9,009 bases of DNA from Leptospira sp. (GTDB lineage: Bacteria; Spirochaetota; Leptospiria; Leptospirales; Leptospiraceae), in contig JAIOQL010000719.1 in NCBI GenBank assembly GCA_021413405.1, positions 1-9,009 of the forward strand, read 5' to 3'. Positions 1 through 7,069 of this stretch are shown in pieces. The notes below the pieces were generated by a model that saw nothing but the letters and a program-made list of their open reading frames with translations, ran no database searches and was not told the DNA's origin. How positions within the stretch are numbered: position 1 is the first letter of the stretch; each line of letters opens with the position of its first letter. The translations under genes and the position numbers were made by a program.

Positions 1-1209
1 GGTCTGGTTTCTGGTTTTAGAAATTGCATCAAAATAACTAAGGGCAACTTTATATTTTTTCCTGTTTGTATAAAATCTGGCAAGTTTCAGAAATCCATCA
101 TGATATTTTTCCGGAGCTTCGTTCAGGTCGCTGTATGCACGTTTGAGGATCCTCCCAAAATTAATCAGCAGTGAATAGCCTTCCTTTTTATTTCCCAGTT
201 TCAAAAGACTCAGTGCTTTATAAAGCAATGCCTCATTTTCTCCCGGGGACATATCAAGAACCTGGTCTGCTGTTCCAATGCAATTCTGATAATCACCGGC
301 TTCATATTTCAGTTTTGTAAGTGCTATCAGTGGGGCGGGGGTTTTCTGAAGAGCAAGGGCTTTCCTGTAAAATTTAGCAGCAACCGCAAGATTTTTGAGT
401 TTGTGGTAGGCAAGTCCCTCATTCAGGTTTATGAAATAAAGCAGTTTCGCATCTTTTTCTGTTGTATTGTTCCGCGCTTCTTCAAAAAGATCAATTGCTT
501 CCTGGAATGCTCCAAGCCTTAGCTTTGCCATTCCGCCTTTATAAAGATAATTTTTGTTCGTTGGCTTTTTATTAATTAGCCATTGTATCATTGCATCTGC
601 TTTTATGAAATTTTCATTCTTGAAATATAGTGTAGAAAGCTCCCAATGAATGTCTTCATCTTCAGGATTTTCGGCGAGTGCCTTTTCAAAATAATGGATC
701 CCTTTTTCAGGATCCTTATCTTCCTTTACTGAATATGCTTTTTCTTTTTGTGAAGACGGAGAAACATAAACAGTGTTTCCGCGGTTTGTCAGACCCCGCT
801 CTCTCATTTTGACGACTTCTTTCTGTTTTGGATTTAATTTCAAAAGTCTGTTTGCATAATGAACAAGAAGATCCCATTCCTGGTGATAATTATAATAGAG
901 AACGATTTTCAGATAGGATGTTTCCTTATGTTTCCGGTCAAGGTTCAGATCGACAGCCCGCCGGAACATCTGGATGGACTTTGGAAAATCCTTCTGTGAC
1001 TCATAAATGTAGCCCATATACATGTAGGACTCACCATCCATCGGATGTTCTTCCGAATATTCCTTGAATAGCTTAATTGCTTTTTGAAACTGCTTTTGCG
1101 AATATGCCTTCTTCGCCTCTTTGATTCCTGAAAGCAAAGGAGATGAAAAAGCAAAAGTAAGCAGTATTATTGCAAGGGTTTTATACAGATTTTTTGAATA
1201 ACCGGGCAT
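1..1209 (-). CDS. Exported TPR-repeat protein, partial (C-terminus beyond left edge)
   Basis: The minus strand reads open for 403 codons from an ATG at 1209 to position 1 with no stop, so the gene continues past the left edge. Residues 1-28 form a signal peptide: a basic N-region (KNLYK), a hydrophobic core (TLAIILLTFAF), then SSPLLSG. The rest is helical tetratricopeptide repeats, clearest at about residues 31-56, 60-90, 168-200, 222-246, 262-290 and 325-350. They carry the usual pattern of small residues, such as YLYKGGMAKLRLGAFQEAIDLF and GLAYHKLKNLAVAAKFYRKAL. TPR arrays are protein-binding scaffolds, so a periplasmic or envelope assembly role is inferred; no enzymatic domain is visible. 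No in-frame start lies upstream near the AAGGAG, so ATG 1209 is chosen despite unusual spacing. The gene is divergent from another exported TPR gene at 1440. The specific function is unknown. Confidence 0.85.
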   Translation of the reverse strand, partial: MPGYSKNLYKTLAIILLTFAFSSPLLSGIKEAKKAYSQKQFQKAIKLFKEYSEEHPMDGESYMYMGYIYESQKDFPKSIQMFRRAVDLNLDRKHKETSYLKIVLYYNYHQEWDLLVHYANRLLKLNPKQKEVVKMRERGLTNRGNTVYVSPSSQKEKAYSVKEDKDPEKGIHYFEKALAENPEDEDIHWELSTLYFKNENFIKADAMIQWLINKKPTNKNYLYKGGMAKLRLGAFQEAIDLFEEARNNTTEKDAKLLYFINLNEGLAYHKLKNLAVAAKFYRKALALQKTPAPLIALTKLKYEAGDYQNCIGTADQVLDMSPGENEALLYKALSLLKLGNKKEGYSLLINFGRILKRAYSDLNEAPEKYHDGFLKLARFYTNRKKYKVALSYFDAISKTRNQT

Positions 1210-1238
1210 CCGGTTACAAAAGTAGAACCGGACTCCTT
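1209..1238 (-). promoter_or_regulatory. AAGGAG separated from start codon by a 7-bp hairpin
   Basis: On the minus strand a perfect Shine-Dalgarno core AAGGAG (1238-1233) is followed directly by TCCGGTT (1232-1226), a 10-nt loop, and AACCGGA (1215-1209). The last A of the second arm is the first base of the ATG. Linear spacing from AAGGAG to ATG is 23 nt, too long for normal initiation. No alternative in-frame ATG, GTG or TTG lies at a normal distance. The hairpin may fold out the spacer and bring the site closer, as known for phage T4 gene 25, or it may restrict initiation. The function is inference. Confidence 0.45.
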
Positions 1239-1309
1239 TTTGAAAATCCAATTATTGCTTCCCGTTTTCGCGAATATTGAATAATTGTAATACCCGGCAA
1301 AATAATTAA

Positions 1310-1424
1310 GCCACAGAGCCACAATGACTCAGAGAATTAATTATTATTACTCTATTTTTCAAGAAAAATCGCTGCCATTGCAAATTATTCCTATAAAACC
1401 TCTACGTCTTTGTGCCTCTGCGGC
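1310..1424. repeat. MITE-like element with 25-bp imperfect terminal inverted repeats
   Basis: The 25 bases at 1310-1334 (starting GCCACAGAGCC) match the reverse complement of 1400-1424 at 20 of 25 positions by hand alignment. About 65 bp of AT-rich sequence lies between the arms, and there is no coding capacity. The arms are built from CACAGAG/CTCTGNG steps. From memory, this style of repeat recurs between genes in many environmental bacteria; no search was run. The right arm ends 15 bp before the ATG at 1440. The mismatches suggest an old copy. No clear target-site duplication is seen. Confidence 0.55.
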
Positions 1425-1439
1425 GAGAATGTCTAAGTA

Positions 1440-2651
1440 ATGCTGGTAAAAATTACGGCAGTTTCTAACGGTATACATCGATTGAAGATTATTTTCCCAT
1501 TGGTAGTATTGATATTTATTGATCTAACTTATCCAGAAAACCTTAATGCAATAGAAAGTACATTTTCTTATGATGAGCTCCTGAACCAGGCAGAACGGAA
1601 CATCAGGGAATTGCGACATCCGAAAGCGATAGAAAAACTGAATATTGCTGCTACACTTGTGAAAACTCCGGAAAGCAGGTTCTATTTCCTGAATGGGGAA
1701 GCAAATCTTGGGATAGGGCAGGAAGATGAAGCTCTCAGAAACTTCAAACAAAGCATTGATTTGAATCCAAAGCAACCGGATGTCCTTTTGAGGCTGGTTG
1801 CGATGTATGATAAATTGAATAAACCGGTAAATGCTTTCCATAATCTTAAGCTGTATCTTGCAATATTTCCGGACAACCGCGAAGGAATGTATAGAGCTCT
1901 TGTGCTGTCAGCGCGAACAGGAAATGAAGCCTTCCGGAAATACATTTTAAACAGATTCCGTACAACAAATATTTATAAAAATGACAGGGCTGCTGTTATT
2001 TCAGTCATTGAAAAACTTCTTTCGGAGAAAAAATATCCGGAAGCAAAAAAAGAGTGCAGGAAGTATCTGCTTTATTTTCCAGAAGAGGAGTCCCTCCATA
2101 ATTTTCTTTTCGTTGCGCAAAAAAACATTCACGAAAGTGAAGTCGAAAATATCCTGATTGATACTGCTTCTATTTTCAGATTTAATCCGAAATTTACAAT
2201 CAGTTATGGGATGTACTTATTTGAAAAAAACAGGTATTTTGAGGCTCTTTCTACGCTCCGGCGTGCATTTCTCGTAAGCTTGCTTGTTAATAAATTTAAT
2301 GCAGATGAGGAGATTTTATTTTTTATCCGGCAGACATACTATGAAATGAGAATGGAAAGCGATGCAGGTGCAGCAGGAAGTCTGATTGAAACGATGAGTA
2401 AAAGGGAAAATCAGGATCTACAAAACCTGGATTCTCTGATTAAACTTTATAGCAATAACCGCGAATATATCTTATTTACTATTTTTTACCTTTCTGCGAC
2501 CGGAAAAAAAGATCTTAAGGAATACAATTATTACCAGGAACTTCTTACCAAAAGAGACGAAAAGATGTCTGAGAAGGAAATGATAAATATTCGAGGAGCA
2601 TTTTCCTTTGAGGATCTGACTCTTGATGAGACAATAACCGATCAAAATTGA
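1440..2651 (+). CDS. Exported TPR-repeat protein, function unknown
   Basis: This 403-residue protein has a hydrophobic N-terminal segment (about residues 17-29, IIFPLVVLIFIDL) and a possible signal-peptidase site after LNA at about residue 37. TPR-like helical pairs follow. The clearest run is residues 78-145 (RFYFLNGEANLGIGQEDEAL, then the segment ending SIDLNPKQPDVLLRLVAMYD), with more degenerate repeats at about 195-230 and 255-285. No catalytic motif is visible. A stop lies two codons upstream of ATG 1440, and no Shine-Dalgarno sequence precedes it. A TTG at 1482 would give a shorter and more typical signal peptide, so the start is uncertain. The lipoprotein gene follows 57 bp after the stop, then the glycosyltransferase, so this is probably the first gene of a three-gene operon. 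A periplasmic scaffold or partner role is inferred. Confidence 0.8.
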   Translation: MLVKITAVSNGIHRLKIIFPLVVLIFIDLTYPENLNAIESTFSYDELLNQAERNIRELRHPKAIEKLNIAATLVKTPESRFYFLNGEANLGIGQEDEALRNFKQSIDLNPKQPDVLLRLVAMYDKLNKPVNAFHNLKLYLAIFPDNREGMYRALVLSARTGNEAFRKYILNRFRTTNIYKNDRAAVISVIEKLLSEKKYPEAKKECRKYLLYFPEEESLHNFLFVAQKNIHESEVENILIDTASIFRFNPKFTISYGMYLFEKNRYFEALSTLRRAFLVSLLVNKFNADEEILFFIRQTYYEMRMESDAGAAGSLIETMSKRENQDLQNLDSLIKLYSNNREYILFTIFYLSATGKKDLKEYNYYQELLTKRDEKMSEKEMINIRGAFSFEDLTLDETITDQN

Positions 2652-2708
2652 AAAAAAACCGGCTTTTAAATGTTGACTTATAAATTTATATTATCTTTCA
2701 TTAAAACT

Positions 2709-3434
2709 ATGCAATCATTCCGGGTTCTGTTTTTAGTATTAGTAACTTCTTTATTGTTTTTAGCCTGCACGCAGAAAAAAGAGAATAAGGTGGATCTTTC
2801 TGTTTATCCGTTTCTTGATCCCGGAATAAAAACCCTTTTCCTGACAAATGGTATCGACAGTGACCTGACACCAAATTGCGGCACAGGAACTCCGGCAACC
2901 GCTTCCACTACAGGTACAACGGGAACATCTACAGGAGCAACTTCTTCAGGAAGTAAAACTGCGAACACCCGCTTTACAATTTTGAGCCAGCTCGTGATGA
3001 AAGTAACACATGAAACTCTAAACATGAAGTTTATCTACGATACAACCCAGACACAAGGATCGATTGATCAACAGCAGGGTTTCACATTCACGGGTGGTGT
3101 TTTTGCAGATACGATTGCAGGTAAACAGGGCACGGTTAAATGGCTGAACAGTGGTGTGAACATAGACGATACGAATACCGGCACGCAGATAATTCAATTC
3201 TTGAAAGTTGAGTTGAATTTGAGCGGAACCTATACACCGGGATCCGGAACCACAACAACCCCAACACAATGTTATACTGTAGACAATATAAATTGCACGA
3301 GTGCAACAGCAACTACCCAGTGTTTCACTACTGATAATGCGAAATGTATTTCGAGTGCTACAGGGGAAGGCGCAACCCCGATTATCATAAGAGGGACAAT
3401 AAACTGTAACGCGAAAAACGTTCCAGTCCAATGA
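2709..3434 (+). CDS. Putative lipoprotein, Thr/Ser-rich, function unknown
   Basis: From ATG 2709 the product is 241 residues. It starts MQSFRVLFLVLVTSLLFLAC, a short lipoprotein signal with Cys20 as the probable lipidated residue. The lipobox LFLAC is relaxed at -3, as is common in spirochaetes. An in-frame ATG at 2670 would add 13 residues (MLTYKFILSFIKT). It is disfavoured because it makes the signal unusually long; neither start has a Shine-Dalgarno sequence. After the anchor come a charged stretch (TQKKENK) and a low-complexity Thr/Ser/Gly linker (about 2880-2960). A beta-rich middle follows, then two tandem 17-residue repeats with paired cysteines. The linker and repeats suggest a surface-exposed lipoprotein, which is inference. 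The stop overlaps the glycosyltransferase start as ATGA, so the two are probably translationally coupled. I do not recognise the family. Confidence 0.75.
   Translation: MQSFRVLFLVLVTSLLFLACTQKKENKVDLSVYPFLDPGIKTLFLTNGIDSDLTPNCGTGTPATASTTGTTGTSTGATSSGSKTANTRFTILSQLVMKVTHETLNMKFIYDTTQTQGSIDQQQGFTFTGGVFADTIAGKQGTVKWLNSGVNIDDTNTGTQIIQFLKVELNLSGTYTPGSGTTTTPTQCYTVDNINCTSATATTQCFTTDNAKCISSATGEGATPIIIRGTINCNAKNVPVQ
3264..3365 (+). repeat. Two tandem 51-bp repeats encoding a Cys-pair motif
   Basis: Inside the lipoprotein gene, 3264-3314 encodes TQCYTVDNINCTSATAT and 3315-3365 encodes TQCFTTDNAKCISSATG. The two units are exactly 17 codons each and share the pattern TQC[YF]TxDNxxC with two cysteines eight residues apart. 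The DNA has diverged more than the protein, which suggests an old duplication kept under selection. The cysteines could form disulphides in the periplasm or at the surface, which is inference. Confidence 0.7.
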
Positions 3435-4579
3435 TCGAATTCTCACTGATCATTCCTACGTTCAACGAATCTAAAAATATTCCGATTCTTGTCCCAAGCA
3501 TAGCAGAGATCCTTGAAAAAGCTAAAATAACATTCGAGATCATTGTTGTAGACGACAATTCCCCTGACGGAACATGGAAAATTGCAGAAGAGCTTTCTGA
3601 AAAAGACGATCGCATACGCGTAATCCGACGCATTGGAAAACGGGGGCTCAGTTCTGCAGTTCTGGACGGGATGGGCGTAGCGAGAGGGAATGCATTCGGT
3701 GTGATTGACGCCGATATGCAGCATGATGAAAGCATTCTTCCAAAGATGATAAACGAGCTGGCGGACTGTGATCTGGTCGTCGGGAGCAGAATGGCGGAAG
3801 AGGGGGGATATGGGGAATTCAGCTTTTTCCGGAAGCTGATGAGTAAAACGGCAACACTTTTGGCGAAGATTTTTCTTCCTATTCCTGTAGCCGATCCCAT
3901 GTCCGGTTTTTTTGTAATCAAGAGATCTCTTTTCAGAGAAGTTGCTTCGGAAATCAATCCGAGAGGATTCAAAATTCTCCTGGAATTTCTTGGAAGAAAA
4001 AAAGGGATCCGGCCAAAGGAAGTTGGCTATGTGTTCCGGAACAGAGTTCACGGTGAAACAAAAATGTCCGGCTCAATTATCCACAATTACATTCTTGCGT
4101 TATACGACATTCGTTTTGGAAAATATGTTTCGTTGACATTCATAAAGTATGGAATTACCGGAGTGATCGGGATATTTGTAAATTTGTTTGGTCAATATTT
4201 TGCAAATGAAATTCTGAATTTTAAGAATCAGGGAATGGCCTACAGAGAATATTTTAAACCTTCACTCAGTGTAATTTTCGGATTTGAACTGAGTGTCTTC
4301 AGCAATTATATTTTGAATAATACATGGACCTTTTCTGAAGTAAAGATACAGGGTTTTGGAAAGAACGTAGCGGGGTTTATCAGATTCAATGTTATATCTA
4401 TCCTTGGTCTGATCATTCAACTTTCTGTCTGGAGATTCAGTTTTGAAATTTTCCAGGTAAATTTTCCCGATTTTTATCCGGACTACGCTACCTACCTGTC
4501 AAATCTTATGGGAATCCTTCTCGCAACTGCAGGAAATTATTTCCTGAATAGAAATTTTACATGGAGTAAAGGGGACTGA
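3431..4579 (+). CDS. Polyprenol-phosphate glycosyltransferase (DPM1-like GT2) fused to GtrA domain
   Basis: This 382-residue protein has two domains. Residues 1-225 are a GT-A family 2 domain of the dolichol/polyprenol-phosphate mannose synthase type: SLIIPTFNESKNI near the start, VVDDNSPDGT at 39-48, the metal-binding DADMQHD at 93-99 (DxD at 93-95), DPMSGFF at 155-161, and HGETKMS at 207-213. Residues about 234-380 are a GtrA-like domain with four predicted membrane segments (FIKYGITGVIGIFVNLFGQY, VIFGFELSVFSNYILNNTWTF, FNVISILGLIIQLSVW, LMGILLATAGNYFLNRNFTW). The GT domain should transfer a sugar from a nucleotide donor to polyprenyl phosphate at the inner membrane, and the GtrA part probably aids flipping of the lipid-linked sugar. 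The sugar cannot be read from the sequence. The start overlaps the lipoprotein stop (ATGA) and no Shine-Dalgarno is seen, consistent with translational coupling. Confidence 0.92.
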   Translation: MIEFSLIIPTFNESKNIPILVPSIAEILEKAKITFEIIVVDDNSPDGTWKIAEELSEKDDRIRVIRRIGKRGLSSAVLDGMGVARGNAFGVIDADMQHDESILPKMINELADCDLVVGSRMAEEGGYGEFSFFRKLMSKTATLLAKIFLPIPVADPMSGFFVIKRSLFREVASEINPRGFKILLEFLGRKKGIRPKEVGYVFRNRVHGETKMSGSIIHNYILALYDIRFGKYVSLTFIKYGITGVIGIFVNLFGQYFANEILNFKNQGMAYREYFKPSLSVIFGFELSVFSNYILNNTWTFSEVKIQGFGKNVAGFIRFNVISILGLIIQLSVWRFSFEIFQVNFPDFYPDYATYLSNLMGILLATAGNYFLNRNFTWSKGD

Positions 4580-4685
4580 CTTTTTTTGAGAACCTGTCGC
4601 CGGGTATTTTTTGCCTGAATCCCGATACGAGGCAGAGTTTTTTCTGAACGAAGTCGAAATCATTTACTGGATGACCGAATTTTCT

Positions 4686-4735
4686 GGTTCCCGGGTACCG
4701 AAGAGTATCAGCATATCGAGGGAAACCCGGCAACC
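4686..4735. repeat. Inverted repeat in the 213-bp spacer before the PAP2 gene
   Basis: GGTTCCCGGGT (4686-4696) and ACCCGGCAACC (4725-4735) can pair over 11 positions with one mismatch, around a 28-nt loop. The wider gap 4580-4792 also holds a GTCGCC (4596-4601) matched by GGCGAC (4755-4760), and CTGAACGAAGTCGAAA at 4644-4659, which resembles a REP-type repeat core known to me from memory. No T-run follows the stem, so it is not a standard terminator. The gap looks like decayed repeat DNA. A weak -10 (TATAGT, 4761-4766) could serve the PAP2 gene, but no convincing -35 was found. Confidence 0.4.
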
Positions 4736-4792
4736 ATCACAAAATATGCATCGGGGCGACTATAGTATATTTGTTAGAAATTTCCGGCGATT

Positions 4793-5497
4793 ATGAATTT
4801 GAAACTCAGGCTTCTTTCAGCACTAATTCTTCATTATTTCGCATATATTTTTATGCAGACGATCGCCTTGTTTTCTGAAACAAGACGTGGACCCTCTATA
4901 CCTGATATTATTCACGATCTTGTACCACCACAGAGAGAATTTGATTGGGTGAATTCTATTCTATGGCTTCCTTTTCTGCTTTTGTCAATTCTACTTCTTG
5001 GGATATTCCGTCCCGTTTCCTGTATCAATTATTTACGGGCCGGAGCAGCGGTTAGTTTTTTTAGAGGAATATTTATTCTGTTAACTTCGCTTGGTCCGCC
5101 AAAAATCATCGCTCAGTTTACCTCTTCCGAAATTTTGAATCTAACTGCCGGAGAAATAAACTGGAAACTTCTTGTTAAACAGTGGATTCCTGTTGATGCT
5201 TTCTTTGGGGGACAGGGAATTTCTGCTGTTTTTCTCACCCAGGATCTTTTTTTTTCCGGGCACACAGCTACTACATTTCTACTTCTGCTTGCCATTCCCG
5301 GAAAGCATTTTCTGTTTATCCCGTTTCTTCTTTATCACTTCGTGACTGTTTTTTTTCTGATTCTCACGCACGAACATTATTCCATTGATATATTGGGTGC
5401 GTATTTCATAGTTTATGCGATATGGAATTTTATGGGAAAACGAAAATGGCTGATTCAGGAAGATCTGTCTAGTGCAAGTTCATTTATTAAAGAATGA
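4793..5497 (+). CDS. PAP2_C / sphingomyelin-synthase-like membrane enzyme
   Basis: This 234-residue protein is largely hydrophobic, with about six predicted membrane segments. Four blocks match the order of the sphingomyelin synthase motifs: D1-like RRGPSIPD (31-38), D2-like FRGIFILLTSLGPP (90-103), D3 QDLFFSGHT (150-158) and D4 HYSIDILGAYF (195-205). The inferred catalytic triad is His157, His195 and Asp199. Enzymes of this family (the PAP2_C branch of lipid phosphate phosphatases) transfer a phospho-head group between lipids or hydrolyse it on the outer face of a membrane. The real substrate here cannot be read; it need not be sphingomyelin. No Shine-Dalgarno precedes ATG 4793. The gene lies 213 bp after the glycosyltransferase on the same strand, and its 3' end overlaps the convergent chemoreceptor gene by 43 bp. 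Confidence 0.85.
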   Translation: MNLKLRLLSALILHYFAYIFMQTIALFSETRRGPSIPDIIHDLVPPQREFDWVNSILWLPFLLLSILLLGIFRPVSCINYLRAGAAVSFFRGIFILLTSLGPPKIIAQFTSSEILNLTAGEINWKLLVKQWIPVDAFFGGQGISAVFLTQDLFFSGHTATTFLLLLAIPGKHFLFIPFLLYHFVTVFFLILTHEHYSIDILGAYFIVYAIWNFMGKRKWLIQEDLSSASSFIKE

Positions 5498-7035
5498 ATT
5501 TCCTGTAGAAATTCCACGACACTGGCCAGTTCATCAATTTTTTCGGCCTGCTCGCTGGCCCGTTCGGAAATTTTTGTAACTGAGACTGTCGTTTCGTTCA
5601 CTGCTGTTTCCTGTTCATTCGTTGCATATTGAATGATTCCGGCCTGCTCATTCATTTCAATAATTGAATCAGAAATATTGTTTTTGTTATTTTCGAAAGA
5701 TTCGAGTGATTCTTCTTCTTCCTTCCTCACCTGATCAATGTCGCTGAAATTTTCTACAATGACATCAAATATCTGGATAACACTTTTTACTGCATAATTT
5801 CCAGCCTGGACTTTTTCGAGAGATTGTTTGACATTTTCAGTAATTTCCCTGGTGTGACCTGTCGATTTTTGAGCGAGCTTTCCAACTTCATCAGCTACAA
5901 CGGCAAATCCTTTTCCGGACTCTCCAGCTCTCGCAGCTTCAATGGCGGCATTGAGCGAAAGAAGATTTGTCTGGTAAGCGATTTCCTTCATGACACCGAC
6001 AACTTTTGAGATCTGGTTGGATGAGCGTTTAATGTCGTCCATGGATTTTCCAGTTTCCTGCATGACTGATTTTCCGCGGTCGATGATGGAATGGATGTGA
6101 TTGATTATTTTTTCATTTGCCCTGATAGCATTTTTGAGACTTTCAAATCTTTCTTCCATTTCTTTCACAAGATCTGCTGCAGAAACACTCAAATTTTTCT
6201 GTTGTTCGGTTGAAAGAGAAATGTTCCTTGATGCGGCGGCTATTTCTTCCATTGCAGCCGATGTTTCTTCCGAAATTGATGCTTGCTCCATCGTGCTGGA
6301 ACGGAAACTTTCTACAGTATTGTTTATTGTCTCCTGGATATTTTCCAGTTTTGAATCTGATGCTTTTAGTTTTTGAACAATTGAATCGTTTTTGCGTAAA
6401 CTTTCCAGGGCGAGTTTTTCATTATCTTCTGACTCTGATAGAATTGCACCCGTCAAAACTGACTGGCGATATGCGACATACACAGAAAATGAAAGGAAAA
6501 GGTTTATTACAATGAATGAAACCGTATCGTATTCATTGAATACTTTGTAATCTCCCCCGACCTTTAGTTGAACACCTGAATATATCGCGGCACATTGAAC
6601 CAGGATTTCACCTGAAAAAGCAAGAAGTCCCTGGTAGATTGCAAACTTTCTATTGAAGCGGAAAGGTATGAGTGCAATGTAAATTAGGGTGATCAGGATA
6701 AAGGCTTTTTCCTTCAGTACATTATCTCCGCCATTTATCCCGTAAAAAGCGCTGAAAATCCTGATCATCGAAATATTCAGGATATCGATTGCCCCGTTGA
6801 GATAAACCATCCTGAAATAAAGATGGCCTTTTCTTATGAGATATGCAGATAATAGGGTTACAGTGAGAGAAAGGATTGTGCCAATTCCGTAGCTTGCGAC
6901 TAAATTGATTGGCTGTGAAAAATAAGTCAGGACTGTTGAAATTGCAAATAAAAATATTAGTGCAAACCGGAATCGATTTACAATTTTCTCGCCCTGAAAT
7001 AACGGAGGAAGTTTATCGGGATTTTCGATTCTCAT
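5455..7035 (-). CDS. Methyl-accepting chemotaxis protein with six-TM N-terminal domain
   Basis: This 526-residue protein has about six membrane segments in the first 190 residues (around 22-40, 47-67, 76-97, 109-125, 130-152 and 171-189). There is no large periplasmic sensor and no recognisable HAMP domain. A long coiled-coil signalling domain follows. The conserved hairpin tip lies at about 351-388 (EIAYQTNLLSLNAAIEAARA, then GESGKGFAVVADEVGKLA), the CheA/CheW contact region. Gln/Glu-rich stretches at about 250-280 and 470-500 are plausible methylation helices. It should control the flagellar CheA kinase, with the membrane domain sensing a membrane-linked or small hydrophobic cue; the ligand is unknown. 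AAGG (7046-7043) lies 7 nt before ATG 7035. The metallo-beta-lactamase-fold gene ends 34 bp upstream on the same strand, so co-transcription is likely. Confidence 0.93.
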   Translation of the reverse strand: MRIENPDKLPPLFQGEKIVNRFRFALIFLFAISTVLTYFSQPINLVASYGIGTILSLTVTLLSAYLIRKGHLYFRMVYLNGAIDILNISMIRIFSAFYGINGGDNVLKEKAFILITLIYIALIPFRFNRKFAIYQGLLAFSGEILVQCAAIYSGVQLKVGGDYKVFNEYDTVSFIVINLFLSFSVYVAYRQSVLTGAILSESEDNEKLALESLRKNDSIVQKLKASDSKLENIQETINNTVESFRSSTMEQASISEETSAAMEEIAAASRNISLSTEQQKNLSVSAADLVKEMEERFESLKNAIRANEKIINHIHSIIDRGKSVMQETGKSMDDIKRSSNQISKVVGVMKEIAYQTNLLSLNAAIEAARAGESGKGFAVVADEVGKLAQKSTGHTREITENVKQSLEKVQAGNYAVKSVIQIFDVIVENFSDIDQVRKEEEESLESFENNKNNISDSIIEMNEQAGIIQYATNEQETAVNETTVSVTKISERASEQAEKIDELASVVEFLQEIHSLINELALDRSS

Positions 7036-7069
7036 ACAGCTACCTTAATTATCGGAGAATTTCTGCTGA

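Noticed and set aside
2670..2708. The upstream ATG of the lipoprotein as its real start.
   Set aside because: It would put the lipidated Cys at residue 33 after a long, partly hydrophobic leader. ATG 2709 gives a standard 19-residue signal before the Cys. It is not excluded, since neither has a Shine-Dalgarno.
3385..4051. Minus-strand open frames of about 195-202 codons opposite the glycosyltransferase gene.
   Set aside because: The plus-strand frame has full GT2 and GtrA motifs. The antisense frames have no family resemblance and arise from codon composition.
4570..4610. A possible terminator at the T-run just after the glycosyltransferase stop (4581-4587).
   Set aside because: No convincing GC-rich stem precedes the T-run.
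4611..4796. A 61-codon plus-strand open frame with a TTG start between the glycosyltransferase and PAP2 genes.
   Set aside because: It has no ribosome binding site and no recognisable domain, and it runs through the inverted-repeat spacer and into the PAP2 start. It looks like chance coding in repeat DNA.
6101..6515. Plus-strand open frames of 91-101 codons inside the chemoreceptor gene.
   Set aside because: They are antisense to a well-supported coding region, with no motif or ribosome binding site.
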